53,286 nt of DNA from Streptosporangiales bacterium (GTDB lineage Bacteria; Actinomycetota; Actinomycetes; Streptosporangiales; WHST01): positions 1 to 53,286 of the forward strand of contig WHST01000035.1 of assembly GCA_009379955.1 (NCBI GenBank), in the 5' to 3' direction. Below are positions 25,968 to 35,054 of this stretch, piece by piece (position 1 is the stretch's first letter; every line of letters starts with the position of its first letter). The notes beneath the pieces are model-generated. The model worked only from the letters and a program-made list of their open reading frames with translations, had not been told where the DNA came from and ran no database searches. The position numbers were made by a program, and so were the translations under genes.

Positions 25968-28529
25968 CTAGGGTGAACGATCGGGCATGGCCCGGGTTCC
26001 CGCTCCACCGGCGCGGGAGTCCGGCTGTCCGGGGAGCGGCCAGCTGCTCCCCTGCGCGATCGGCTGGAAGTATCGAAGCAGATCGTCGCTCATCGCGGCG
26101 CCGAGATCCCAGTGTTCGGTCACCTCGGTGCACACGTCGTTCGCGGACCGTTCGGTGAAGCCCGCGGCCTCACCCTCGGCGACCCTGCGCGCCGTCCGCA
26201 GGACGGAGGCGAGGCTGCGGGTCGGCGCCTTGCTCCTGCGCTCGTGCAGGGGACGGTCGAGCTCGGCCCACAACGCGTCGACCAGGTCGCCGAGCTCGAC
26301 GGGCTCGCCGGCGTTCGCCTCGTCCGACGGGAAGCGCCACCACGGGTGGCGCTCGTACAGGTCGCCGGGCACGTGCGCGGCCGGCACCGGGCCGAAGCGG
26401 CGGCCGAACGAGCGCATCGCGTCGTCGAGCGCCCGCATGCCGGCGACGGGGAAGAGCCCGGCGAGGCGTTCGTCCTGCAACTCGTCGGCGACGAGCTGCG
26501 CTCCCGACCGCACCGCGCACAGCAGGTGCCAGCGCGGGTAGTCGAGCAGCCGCGTGGTGTCGACGAGGTCGGCGAACATCACCTCGACCGCCCGCCTGCC
26601 GCCGTTCGCGAGCGCGGCGATCCAGTCCTCCCGCCAGGCGGTGCCGTCGATCCCGTCGAGCACGCCCGCGCCGAAGACCCGGCACAGGCCGGCGAGACCG
26701 GGCCGCAGCTCGCCCCGCCACAGGTGCCTGGACACGCCGTGCAGCAGCGGCCGCGACAGTGCCGCATCGGCACCGAACATGCCCGGACCCCAGCCGTACC
26801 GGCTCACCATCGTCGGACGGGTGGACGACCGCCAGTCCGAGATCGGCGCCCCGAGCTCGTCCTCCCACGCCCGCAGCACCTCGGTCAGCGCGCCGTTGTC
26901 GACGGCCTCGAGCTCCGCGTCGACGACGAGCACCGCGCATCCGCCCGACGTCACCTCGCGGTCGTCGTCGCCGCGGCGGCGCAGCAGCTCGACCGAGAGC
27001 GCCGCGCGATGCCCCCCGCGGCCGAACGCGCCGCGGACGGTGGCCGCCGTGACGACGCGACCGGCGACCGGCGCGTGGGCGAGGTCGGGGTCGGTCACGA
27101 CCAGGTGGTCGCCGCGGACCTCGGCGCCGAGCGAGGCGTCGGCCCAGAGGACCGCGCCGTCGGCTCCGAGCGCCTGGACCATCGCGGTCGCGGTCCGCGG
27201 CTCGAACAGGTCGCCGAACGCGGACAGCGTGCCGCGGACCATCCGCTCCGCGAGCTCGGCCGAGGCGCCCGCGCCGCCGTCACCCGGCATCGGCAGCTCG
27301 ATGCGCCAGACCCCGCGGCCGGGGTACCAGCGCGGGTGCATCGGCAGGCCGGCGCGGTTGGCCGCCGACTCCGCGGGCGGGTCGAGCACCCACCACCAGT
27401 GCGAGTTGGGGAACCTCGGCGCGGTGCGGCCGACCGCGACGCCGAAGTGGCACGTCGGCGCGGTGAGCAGGGCGTCGATCCTGGCGATCTCGGCGCGGTC
27501 GACGAACTCCGCCGCCGCCCGGTCGCGGTACGTCGTGACGAGCAGCTCGAGCGCGGACCTCATCGACCTGGCCCGCGTCCAGTCGGCGTCGTCCGCGACG
27601 GTCTGCGCCACCTGCGTCGCGTCGTCGACGTAGTCGGCGACCCAGGACGGCAGGACGTGGTCGAGCAGGTCACCGACCCTCGCCTCGAACGCGGGGAAGT
27701 CGGCGATCCGCAGCTCCGGGACGCCGTACATCCGGACGAGTCCCGTCATCGCCGGGTGCAGGTCGCCCCGCTTGAGCGCCGCGAGCGTGCCCTCGATCAC
27801 GGCCGCGGGCGTGCCCGCCATCTCCGGTCCCGCGGCGACCGGGCTGACCAGGCGCTCGCGGAGACCGACCAGGAGGTCGCCGGTGGTGGGGCAGGCGGCG
27901 TCGTACGTGAAGTGCGCGCCCGACCGCGCCACGACCTCGGCGAAGTCGGCCTCCGAGCGGCCCTCCTCCAGGAGCTCGGCGAGCTCCGCGGCGATCGCGC
28001 CCGGGTCGACGTCGGCGACCTCGACGAGCCGGCCGAGGCCGTGCTCGACCTCCTCGAGCACCCGGCTCGTGGTCGCACAACCCTTGGCATAGAGCATCAC
28101 CAGGAGGGAGTGCAGGCGCGGACAGGCCGACAGCCCGGTGGCGACCCGCGCGGCCGGGACCGGAGCCGAGGTCAGGGCCGGCACCTCGGCGGCCCTCGCG
28201 GACGCGGGCACGTGGGCCGCGGCCTCGGCCAGCCGGTCGCGCAGCCGGGTCAGGAAGAGCTCGGCGCTGCCGTACTCGGTGTACGGCGTGAACCGGGCGC
28301 CGGACTCCACGATGACGCTGACGTAGTCGTACTCCGACCCGGCCGACTCGCAGAGCTCGTCGAGCTCGGTGGCCACGGCCGCCACGTCGTCGCAGGCCTC
28401 ATCGGCGTGACCGGTGAGGAACTCGATCGGGTCGGGCCGCTCGGTGCGCCAGTCGTCGGCGAGCGTGCCGAGGAGCCGTCGCACGAGCGGATAGGCAGTA
28501 GTCATCGAGCTACTCATCGTCACCACCAC
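25968..28529 (-). CDS. large protein with CdiI-like N-terminal repeats, paralogue A
   Basis: The 853-residue protein is of unknown function. Its N-terminus has two repeats (about residues 14-101 and 138-228). Each opens with an LRRLL/LHSLL helix and ends with a SGAxFTxY segment and a LRDRL/LRERL helix, a pattern that recalls the CdiI_2 immunity-type domain. The remaining 600 residues are shared only with the paralogue at 28588. They include NSHWWWVLDPP, GLPMHPRWYPGRG, FGPVPAAHVPGDLY and YFQPIAQGSSW. No signal peptide or membrane helix is seen, so it is cytoplasmic. TAGCGT (28535-28540) lies 5-8 nt before the GTGs at 28529 and 28526, supporting a leaderless start. An ATG at 28517 is an alternative. 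Confidence 0.85.
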   Translation of the reverse strand: MVVTMSSSMTTAYPLVRRLLGTLADDWRTERPDPIEFLTGHADEACDDVAAVATELDELCESAGSEYDYVSVIVESGARFTPYTEYGSAELFLTRLRDRLAEAAAHVPASARAAEVPALTSAPVPAARVATGLSACPRLHSLLVMLYAKGCATTSRVLEEVEHGLGRLVEVADVDPGAIAAELAELLEEGRSEADFAEVVARSGAHFTYDAACPTTGDLLVGLRERLVSPVAAGPEMAGTPAAVIEGTLAALKRGDLHPAMTGLVRMYGVPELRIADFPAFEARVGDLLDHVLPSWVADYVDDATQVAQTVADDADWTRARSMRSALELLVTTYRDRAAAEFVDRAEIARIDALLTAPTCHFGVAVGRTAPRFPNSHWWWVLDPPAESAANRAGLPMHPRWYPGRGVWRIELPMPGDGGAGASAELAERMVRGTLSAFGDLFEPRTATAMVQALGADGAVLWADASLGAEVRGDHLVVTDPDLAHAPVAGRVVTAATVRGAFGRGGHRAALSVELLRRRGDDDREVTSGGCAVLVVDAELEAVDNGALTEVLRAWEDELGAPISDWRSSTRPTMVSRYGWGPGMFGADAALSRPLLHGVSRHLWRGELRPGLAGLCRVFGAGVLDGIDGTAWREDWIAALANGGRRAVEVMFADLVDTTRLLDYPRWHLLCAVRSGAQLVADELQDERLAGLFPVAGMRALDDAMRSFGRRFGPVPAAHVPGDLYERHPWWRFPSDEANAGEPVELGDLVDALWAELDRPLHERRSKAPTRSLASVLRTARRVAEGEAAGFTERSANDVCTEVTEHWDLGAAMSDDLLRYFQPIAQGSSWPLPGQPDSRAGGAGTRAMPDRSP

Positions 28530-28587
28530 ACCAGACGCTACTCCTCCCGGCCGCGCGAGGGGTAGACCGCGAGGTCACGGCGCGGCG

Positions 28588-31071
28588 TCAGGTGCTGCCC
28601 TTCGGCAGGGTCCAGAGGCTCTCGTGGTGCTTGATCGGCTGGAAGTACCCGAGCACCTGGTGCGACAGCGCCGCGTCCGCGCTCCAGCCCTCCAGGACCA
28701 GCCCGCACACCGTCTCGGCGTCGCGCGCACCGAAGCCGACGAGCGTGCCGTCGAGGACGCGCTCGCACCCGCGCAGGATCGTCGTGAGCGTCGACGTCTC
28801 CGCACCGGTGGGCCGGTCGGTGCGGTCGAGCTCCGAGCGCAGGCCGACGACGAGCTGCCGCAGGTCCGCCTGTTCATCACCGGCAGGAGTGCCCGCCGGG
28901 TAACGCCACCACTTGTGGATCCGGTGGAGCCGGCCGGGCACCGCGGACAGCGGGACCGGCCCGAACAGGTGGCCGAACGCGCGCATCGCCACGTCGAGCG
29001 TGCGTACCCGGTGCGGGTCGACGAGCCCGGCGAGCCGCTCGCCCCCGAGCTCCTCGTCGACGAACTGGATGCCCGACCTCGTGGCGCACAGGACGTACCA
29101 CTCCCGCGCGCTGAGCTCCCTGGTCCAGTGCACGAGCCGCCCGACGAACTCCGCCCATCCGTCGGCGCCCACGTAGCGCAGGGCCGCGATCCAGTCGTCC
29201 TCCCACGGACGCCCGTCGAGGTGGTCGAACAGCTCGTCCGCGTACACCCGTGCGAGGCCGGTCAGCCCGAGCTGCAGGTCGCCGTCCCAGAGGTGGCGGG
29301 AGATCCCGGTCAGCAGCGGGTGCGCCCGGGGCGGATCGTGCGCGAACGTCTCGCCCTCCCAGCCGTACCGCCCGATCAGCGTGGGTGCCACGGCCGAGCA
29401 CCAGTCGAGGAGAGGCGCGCCGAGCTCGTACTCCCAGCCGCGCAGGGCCTCCGCGAGCGTGCCGTCGCCGTCGGACGCCGGGGACCGGTCAACCACCAGC
29501 ACGGCCCATCCCCAGGAGTCGTCGCCGGCGGAGGCCCCGCCGACCGGTCCCACCAGCTCGGCCGACCAACAGGCGTCGACGTCGCCGACCGTCCCGCGGA
29601 TCGTCGCCGAGGTGATCACGCGCTCGCCGTCGGGGGCGGCCGCGAGTCGCGCGTCGTCGACCACGAGGCGGTCGCCGATGACCCGCGCGGACAGCGACCT
29701 GCCCGCCCACCGCGCGCTGCCGCCGTCGCCGAGCACCTGGACCGCGACGGTGGCGTCCCGCGGCGCGAAGACACCGGCGAGCCCGACCAGCCCGGCGCGG
29801 ATCATCCGCGCCGACAGGTGCGCCGGCGCGTTCGGCTGGGCGGCGTCGTCCTCGCGGACGTCGACGCGCGCCTGCCAGGTGCCCCACCCGCGGTACCACC
29901 GCAGGTGCGTGGGCAGGCCGACGTGCCCGACGGCACCCTGCGCCTCCTGGCGCCACCACCAGTGGGAGTCGGGGAGCTCGGGCTCGGACGAGCCGGCGAC
30001 CCGGCCGAACCGCGCGACGGGCGACCTCAGCAGGCCGTCGATCACCGCCACCTGGTGCGGGTCGACGAACGCCGCCGCGTCGGAGCCGGCGAACTCCGTC
30101 ACGAGCAGCTCGATCGCCGACCGCATCCACCGCGCCCTGGTCCAGGTCGCGTCGTCGACCACGCACTGGGCGACGTGGCAGGCACGGTCGACGTACCGCT
30201 CCACCCACTGGGGCAGGACCTTGTCGAGACGGTCGGCAAACCTCGACCGGAAGCCGGCGAACTCCCCCGTCCGCAGGGCCGGGGTCGCGTAGCGGCGGAC
30301 GAGTCCCGTCATCGCCCGGCCGAACGCCCCGTGCGACAGCGCGTCGAGCGTCTCCGTGGTGACGGCGCCCGGGTCGACCATCGGCCGCGGCAGCCCGGCG
30401 CCGAGCTCGGCCACCTGCTCGCGCAGGTCGCGCCAGAACTGCTCGACCGTCCCGGCCCTGGAGTAGTACGCACCGGCGTCGCTGAGGAAGTGCGTGTGCT
30501 CCGACCGGGACCAGCCGGACGAGAGCAGCCGGTCGATCTCGGCGAGCAGGGACGCGGGCTCGATCCCCTCGAGCTCCACGAGATCGCGCGTCTCGAGCCC
30601 CAGGTGGTCGACGACGTCGACGTCGTCGCTGTGGTCACGCCAGCCCGACCACAGGGACCTGAGCAGGCGGCGCAGGAGGGGGAAGTCGACGGCCTCCGGC
30701 TCGGGCACCGGCGCACGCGCCCTCGGCGGGGACGACGGGCCGGCGGGCGGCGGCGCGGCCAGGCGGTCGCGCAGCGTCCGGACGAACGACTCGGCCGAGG
30801 GGAACTCGCCGTAGGGACTGAAGTGCGCTCCCGACTCGATGACGACCTGGATGTAGTGGAACTCCGAGGTCGACGCCGCCAGCAGGTCGTCGAGCTCGCC
30901 GACGAGCGTCTCGGCGTGGGCACGGTCACCGGCGGCCTGGGCGCGCGCGCCCGCGACGAGGAAGCCGACCGCGTCCTCGTTCGCCGCGCGCCAGCTCCCC
31001 GTCATGGTTCCCAGCAGCCGCCGGAGCGCGGGATACTGCGCGGCTGCCGCCGCCGACCTGCCCTCTGCCAC
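28588..31071 (-). CDS. large protein with CdiI-like N-terminal repeats, paralogue B
   Basis: The 827-residue protein is collinear with paralogue A over its full length (both open with a YPxxRRLLGT helix; B has DSHWWWRQEAQG, FGPVPLSAVPGRLH and a terminal YFQPIKHHESLW). The N-terminus carries the same two CdiI-like repeats (about residues 13-95 and 118-215). The pair likely arose by tandem duplication followed by substantial divergence. TAGGTT lies 6 nt before the GTG at 31071, so the gene is probably transcribed from its own promoter as a leaderless mRNA. No toxin or secretion gene is visible beside it. The function is unknown. Confidence 0.85.
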   Translation of the reverse strand: MAEGRSAAAAAQYPALRRLLGTMTGSWRAANEDAVGFLVAGARAQAAGDRAHAETLVGELDDLLAASTSEFHYIQVVIESGAHFSPYGEFPSAESFVRTLRDRLAAPPPAGPSSPPRARAPVPEPEAVDFPLLRRLLRSLWSGWRDHSDDVDVVDHLGLETRDLVELEGIEPASLLAEIDRLLSSGWSRSEHTHFLSDAGAYYSRAGTVEQFWRDLREQVAELGAGLPRPMVDPGAVTTETLDALSHGAFGRAMTGLVRRYATPALRTGEFAGFRSRFADRLDKVLPQWVERYVDRACHVAQCVVDDATWTRARWMRSAIELLVTEFAGSDAAAFVDPHQVAVIDGLLRSPVARFGRVAGSSEPELPDSHWWWRQEAQGAVGHVGLPTHLRWYRGWGTWQARVDVREDDAAQPNAPAHLSARMIRAGLVGLAGVFAPRDATVAVQVLGDGGSARWAGRSLSARVIGDRLVVDDARLAAAPDGERVITSATIRGTVGDVDACWSAELVGPVGGASAGDDSWGWAVLVVDRSPASDGDGTLAEALRGWEYELGAPLLDWCSAVAPTLIGRYGWEGETFAHDPPRAHPLLTGISRHLWDGDLQLGLTGLARVYADELFDHLDGRPWEDDWIAALRYVGADGWAEFVGRLVHWTRELSAREWYVLCATRSGIQFVDEELGGERLAGLVDPHRVRTLDVAMRAFGHLFGPVPLSAVPGRLHRIHKWWRYPAGTPAGDEQADLRQLVVGLRSELDRTDRPTGAETSTLTTILRGCERVLDGTLVGFGARDAETVCGLVLEGWSADAALSHQVLGYFQPIKHHESLWTLPKGST

Positions 31072-31109
31072 GCGCCGAACCTACTGGCCTGCGGCGATGA
31101 TCGGCACCC

Positions 31110-31613
31110 TCACGGCGTTCCGTGTGTCCGTGGGTGGTCACCGCCGCGCAGCTGGTCGAGGGCGTGGACGAGGATCGGTTCGAGCACGGCGAGCCCGTCG
31201 CGGACACCGCCGCGCGAGCCCGGCAGGTTGACCACCAGCGTGCGACCTGCCACTCCCGCGACGCCGCGGGACAGGATCGCCGTCGGCACGTGCGCCAGAC
31301 CCCGCGCGCGAATGGCCTCGGCGATGCCCGGCACCTGGTGGTCGACGACACGCTCGGTCATCTCGGGAGTGCGGTCGGTCGGCGAGATCCCCGTCCCCCC
31401 GGTTGTGACGACGATCTCACAGCCGTCCGCGATCGCGTCACGCAGCGCGACCTCCACCGGCTCGCCGTCGGGCACGACGACGGGGCCTGACACGGCGAAC
31501 CCGAGGCCGGACAGGGCCTCCGCGATCAACGGTCCCGTCGTGTCCTCGTAGACGCCCGCGCTCGCCCTGTTGGAAACGGTCACCACTCGTGCGCTTCCGG
31601 TCACGTCGCTCAT
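31110..31613 (-). CDS. MoaB/MogA-family molybdenum cofactor protein
   Basis: The 167-residue protein has the MoCF-biosynthesis fold: SNRASAGVYEDTTGPLIAE at the N-terminus, TTGGTGISPTDRTPE as the molybdopterin-binding loop, and LVVNLPGSRGGVRDGL near the C-terminus. Family members adenylylate molybdopterin before metal insertion. The length fits MoaB/MogA. TACGCT lies 8 nt before the ATG at 31613, a leaderless arrangement that fixes the start. It is divergent from lpdA, with a 184-nt gap holding the tandem repeat. Confidence 0.93.
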   Translation of the reverse strand: MSDVTGSARVVTVSNRASAGVYEDTTGPLIAEALSGLGFAVSGPVVVPDGEPVEVALRDAIADGCEIVVTTGGTGISPTDRTPEMTERVVDHQVPGIAEAIRARGLAHVPTAILSRGVAGVAGRTLVVNLPGSRGGVRDGLAVLEPILVHALDQLRGGDHPRTHGTP

Positions 31614-31691
31614 GGGGTGCGAGCGTACGGGGAGGTCGGGGCGTTCGTACCGGACGTACCGGGCTATCGCCCCGTTTCCGGACGGTGCCCG

Positions 31692-31783
31692 GCAGGTGAC
31701 AAGATGGCATCCGGGTAGGTCGCCACGTTGGCACCCTGTAGGTCGACACGTTGGCATCCTGTAGGTCGGCACAGAGGCATGAG
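31692..31783 (+). repeat. about four tandem copies of a 23-nt unit upstream of lpdA
   Basis: Two near-identical 23-nt copies lie at 31715-31737 and 31738-31760, built on GTAGGTCG, then CACGTTGGCA and CCT, with 21 of 23 positions equal. A weaker copy precedes them (31692-31714) and another follows (31761-31783). The block ends 14 nt before the lpdA GTG and lies within the lpdA/MogA intergenic region. It does not encode a continuous frame worth calling. It could bind a regulator on one helical face every two turns. Confidence 0.7.
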
Positions 31784-31797
31784 CGAAGGAGCGTCAG

Positions 31798-33186
31798 GTG
31801 ACGGACGCGGGCACGAACTCGTACGACCTCGTCGTTCTCGGTGGTGGCAGCGGCGGGTACGCGGCGGCGTTCCGCGCGGCCGAGCTCGGCATGACGGTCG
31901 CGGTCGTCGAGAAGGACAAGTTCGGCGGCACGTGCCTGCACCGCGGCTGCATCCCGACCAAGGCGCTGCTCCATGCGGCCGAGGTCGCCGACCAGGTCCA
32001 GCACAGTGCCGACTTCGGCGTCACCGCCACGTTCGGCGGCATCGACATCGAGCAGGTCAACGCGTACAAGGACAAGGTGGTCGGCGGCCTGTACAAAGGC
32101 CTCACCGGCCTGGCCAAGGCGCACAAGGTCGCGCTGATCGAGGGCGAGGGACGGGTCGAGAGCCCGACCACCGTGCGGGTCGGCGACCAGGTCCTCACCG
32201 GCAGGCACCTGCTGCTCGGCACGGGCTCGGTGCCCAAGAGCCTCCCCGGCCTGGAGATCGACGGGCAGCGGATCATCACCAGCGACCACGCGCTGCGGAT
32301 GAACTGGATCCCGAAGTCGGCCGTCATCCTCGGCGGCGGCGTGATCGGCGTCGAGTTCGCGAGCGTCTGGCGGTCGTTCGGCGCCGACGTGACGATCGTC
32401 GAGATGCTGCCCCACCTGCTCCCCCCCGAGGACCTCTCCAGCCAGAAGCTCATCGAGCGGGCGTTCCGCCGGCGCAAGATCACCGCCGAGCTCGGCGCGA
32501 GGTTCGAGGGCGTCAAGACCACGGAGACCGGCGTCACCGTGTCGCTCGAGGGCGGCAAGACGATCGACGCCGAGGTCCTCCTCGTCGCGGTCGGCCGCGG
32601 GCCCGTGTCGTCCGGTCTCGGCTACGAGGAGATCGGCGTGCGCGTCGACCGCGGCTTCGTGCAGGTCGACGAGTACTGCCAGACCAGCGTGCCCGGCGTC
32701 TCGGCCGTCGGCGACCTCATCCCGACCCTGCAGCTCGCGCACGTCGGCTTCGCCGAGGGCATCCTCGTCGCCGAGCGCCTCGGCGGGCTCGACCCGGTGC
32801 CGATCGACTACGCCGGCGTCCCCCGCATCACGTACTCCAACCCGGAGGTCGCCTCGGTCGGCCTCACCGAGCAGCAGGCCGTGGAGAGGTACGGCGCCGA
32901 CGCCGTCACCACGTTCGACTACAACCTCGCCGGCAACGGCAAGAGCCAGATCCTCAAGACCTCGGGAGCGGTCAAGCTCGTCCAGCAGAAGGACGGCCCT
33001 GTGGTGGGCATCCACATGGTGGGCGAGCGGATGGGCGAGCTCTCCGCGGAGGCCCAGCTCATCTACAACTGGGAGGCGTTGCCGGCCGACGTCGCTCAGC
33101 TCATCCACCCGCACCCGACCCAGTCGGAGGCGATCGGCGAGGCACACCTCGCCCTCGCCGGCAAACCGCTTCACGTTCACGGCTAG
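31798..33186 (+). CDS. lpdA: dihydrolipoamide dehydrogenase (E3)
   Basis: The 462-residue flavoprotein reoxidises dihydrolipoyl groups of 2-oxoacid dehydrogenases and the glycine cleavage H protein with NAD. It has the FAD motif VVLGGGSGGYAAAFRA, the redox disulfide Cys46/Cys51 in GGTCLHRGCIPTKALLH, the NAD motif VILGGGVIGVEFAS, and the C-terminal catalytic His-Glu dyad in HPHPTQSEAIGEAH. The GTG at 31798 follows GAAGGAGCG. It is 52 nt upstream of sucB on the same strand. Confidence 0.97.
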   Translation: MTDAGTNSYDLVVLGGGSGGYAAAFRAAELGMTVAVVEKDKFGGTCLHRGCIPTKALLHAAEVADQVQHSADFGVTATFGGIDIEQVNAYKDKVVGGLYKGLTGLAKAHKVALIEGEGRVESPTTVRVGDQVLTGRHLLLGTGSVPKSLPGLEIDGQRIITSDHALRMNWIPKSAVILGGGVIGVEFASVWRSFGADVTIVEMLPHLLPPEDLSSQKLIERAFRRRKITAELGARFEGVKTTETGVTVSLEGGKTIDAEVLLVAVGRGPVSSGLGYEEIGVRVDRGFVQVDEYCQTSVPGVSAVGDLIPTLQLAHVGFAEGILVAERLGGLDPVPIDYAGVPRITYSNPEVASVGLTEQQAVERYGADAVTTFDYNLAGNGKSQILKTSGAVKLVQQKDGPVVGIHMVGERMGELSAEAQLIYNWEALPADVAQLIHPHPTQSEAIGEAHLALAGKPLHVHG

Positions 33187-33238
33187 CGGCCCCCGCTAGG
33201 CACGACAGCAACGGCGCATTAAAGGAAAGGGACGACGC

Positions 33239-35050
33239 ATGTCGGTCTCCGTCACGATGCCGCAGCTCGGTGAGAGCGTGACCGAAGGCACGGTCACGCG
33301 CTGGCTGAAGCAAGAAGGCGAGCAGGTCCAGGCGGACGAACCGCTGCTCGAGGTCTCCACCGACAAGGTCGACACCGAGATCCCCGCCCCCACCTCGGGC
33401 ACGTTGCTGCAGATCAAGGTCGGCGAGGACGAGACCGTCCAGGTCGGCGCCGAGCTGGCGACGATCGGCGAGGCGAGCGAGTCCGGCGGCGGCGCGCCGC
33501 AGTCCGACGGCCAGGCGCAGGCACCCCAGCAGCAGGCGCCTCCCCCGCAGCAGGAGGAGCCGGCACCACAGCAGCCGGCTGAGCCGGCGGCGCAGGAGCC
33601 GCAGCAGTCGGCGCCGCCGCAGCAGTCCGGTGGTGGCGGCGGCTCGGCGGCGGGCACGCCGGTGACCATGCCGCAGCTCGGCGAGAGCGTGACCGAGGGC
33701 ACGGTCACCCGCTGGCTGAAGCAGGAGGGCGACCAGGTACAGGCCGACGAGCCGCTGCTCGAGGTCTCCACCGACAAGGTCGACACCGAGATCCCCGCCC
33801 CCACGTCCGGCACGCTGCTGCAGATCAAGGTCGGCGAGGACGAGACCGTCCAGGTCGGCGCCGAGCTCGCCACCATCGGCGACGCCGGCGCGCAGGCGTC
33901 CGCGCCGGCACCGCAGCACGCGGCCCCGCAGCAGCAGCAGCAGGAGCCGCCCGCACCCGCCGCCCCGGCGCAACAGGCACCGACGCCGCCGGAGCCGCAG
34001 GCTCCCCCGCGGCAGCAGGCTCCCCCACCGCCGCCGGCCGCTCCCACACCGCAGGCCACTCCCGCGCCGCCGGCGGCACCCGCACCACAGCAGGGGCCGG
34101 GGGGCGGCGAGGGTCCGTACCTCACGCCGCTGGTCCGCAAGCTCGCCGCCGAGCACGGCGTCGACGTCTCGGCACTGCAGGGCAGCGGTGTCGGCGGGCG
34201 CATCCGCAAGCAGGACGTCCTCGACGCCGCGAAGCGGCAGCAGTCCGCGCCGCGGCAGCAGGCACCGGCGGCCCCCGCGGCGGGTGCCCCGGCGCACGCG
34301 GCTCCGTCCGAGGCCGCCGACCGGCTGCGCGGCACGACGGAGAAGATGTCGCGCCTGCGGTCGATCCTCGCCAAGCGCATGGTCGAGTCGCTGCAGATCG
34401 CGGCGCAGCTGACCACCGTCGTCGAGGCCGACGTCACGAAGATCGCGCGGCTCCGCAACCGCGCGAAGGCCGACTTCCAGGCACGCGAGGGCGTGAAGCT
34501 GTCGTTCATGCCGTTCTTCGCGCTCGCGACGGTCGAGGCCCTGAAGCAGCACCCGAAGCTCAACGCGAGCATCGACGCCGATACCAACGAGGTCACGTAC
34601 TACGACGCCGAGCACCTCGGCATCGCGATCGACACCGAGCGCGGCCTGGTCGCCGCCGTGGCGCACCACGCCGGCGACCTCAACCTCGCCGGGCTGGCCA
34701 GGAAGATCACCGACCTCGCCGAGCGCACCAGGGCCAACAAGGTGTCCCCCGACGAGCTCGGCGGCGCCACGTTCACGCTGAGCAACACCGGGAGCCGCGG
34801 GGCGCTCTTCGACACCCCGATCATCGTGCAGCCGCAGATGGGCATCCTCGGCACGGGCACGGTCGTGAAGCGCGCGGTCGTGATCGACGACGAGGACCTC
34901 GGCGAGACCATCGCCGTCCGGCACATGGTCTACCTCGCGCTCACCTACGACCACCGCCTGGTCGACGGCGCCGACGCCGCCCGCTTCCTGACCACGATCA
35001 AGGAGCGCCTCGAGGAGGGCAACTTCGAGGCCGACCTCGGCCTCGACTGA
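33239..35050 (+). CDS. sucB: dihydrolipoamide acyl/succinyltransferase (E2)
   Basis: The 603-residue E2 core enzyme has two lipoyl domains (about 3-77 and 141-215, lipoylated Lys43 and Lys180 in TDKVDTE), two long Ala/Pro/Gln linkers, a peripheral-subunit-binding domain (about 294-330, containing [13 protein letters not shown]), and a catalytic acyltransferase domain (about 370-600) with the active-site [14 protein letters not shown] (His572, Asp576). In actinobacteria this E2 commonly serves both pyruvate and 2-oxoglutarate dehydrogenases. The two lipoyl segments are almost identical even at DNA level, suggesting recent duplication or conversion. It uses lipoate made by LipB/LipA downstream. 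It ends 4 nt from the convergent LarA-like gene. Confidence 0.96.
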   Translation: MSVSVTMPQLGESVTEGTVTRWLKQEGEQVQADEPLLEVSTDKVDTEIPAPTSGTLLQIKVGEDETVQVGAELATIGEASESGGGAPQSDGQAQAPQQQAPPPQQEEPAPQQPAEPAAQEPQQSAPPQQSGGGGGSAAGTPVTMPQLGESVTEGTVTRWLKQEGDQVQADEPLLEVSTDKVDTEIPAPTSGTLLQIKVGEDETVQVGAELATIGDAGAQASAPAPQHAAPQQQQQEPPAPAAPAQQAPTPPEPQAPPRQQAPPPPPAAPTPQATPAPPAAPAPQQGPGGGEGPYLTPLVRKLAAEHGVDVSALQGSGVGGRIRKQDVLDAAKRQQSAPRQQAPAAPAAGAPAHAAPSEAADRLRGTTEKMSRLRSILAKRMVESLQIAAQLTTVVEADVTKIARLRNRAKADFQAREGVKLSFMPFFALATVEALKQHPKLNASIDADTNEVTYYDAEHLGIAIDTERGLVAAVAHHAGDLNLAGLARKITDLAERTRANKVSPDELGGATFTLSNTGSRGALFDTPIIVQPQMGILGTGTVVKRAVVIDDEDLGETIAVRHMVYLALTYDHRLVDGADAARFLTTIKERLEEGNFEADLGLD

Positions 35051-35054
35051 CTGC

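Noticed and set aside
25960-25972. CACCCTAGGGTG palindrome between two minus-strand genes as an operator
   Set aside because: It is largely two back-to-back TAGGGT -10-like boxes, and no dedicated regulator is nearby.
33101-34954. 617-codon minus-strand frame opposite sucB
   Set aside because: Low-complexity shadow of the Ala/Pro/Gln linkers and lipoyl domains; the plus frame has all E2 motifs.
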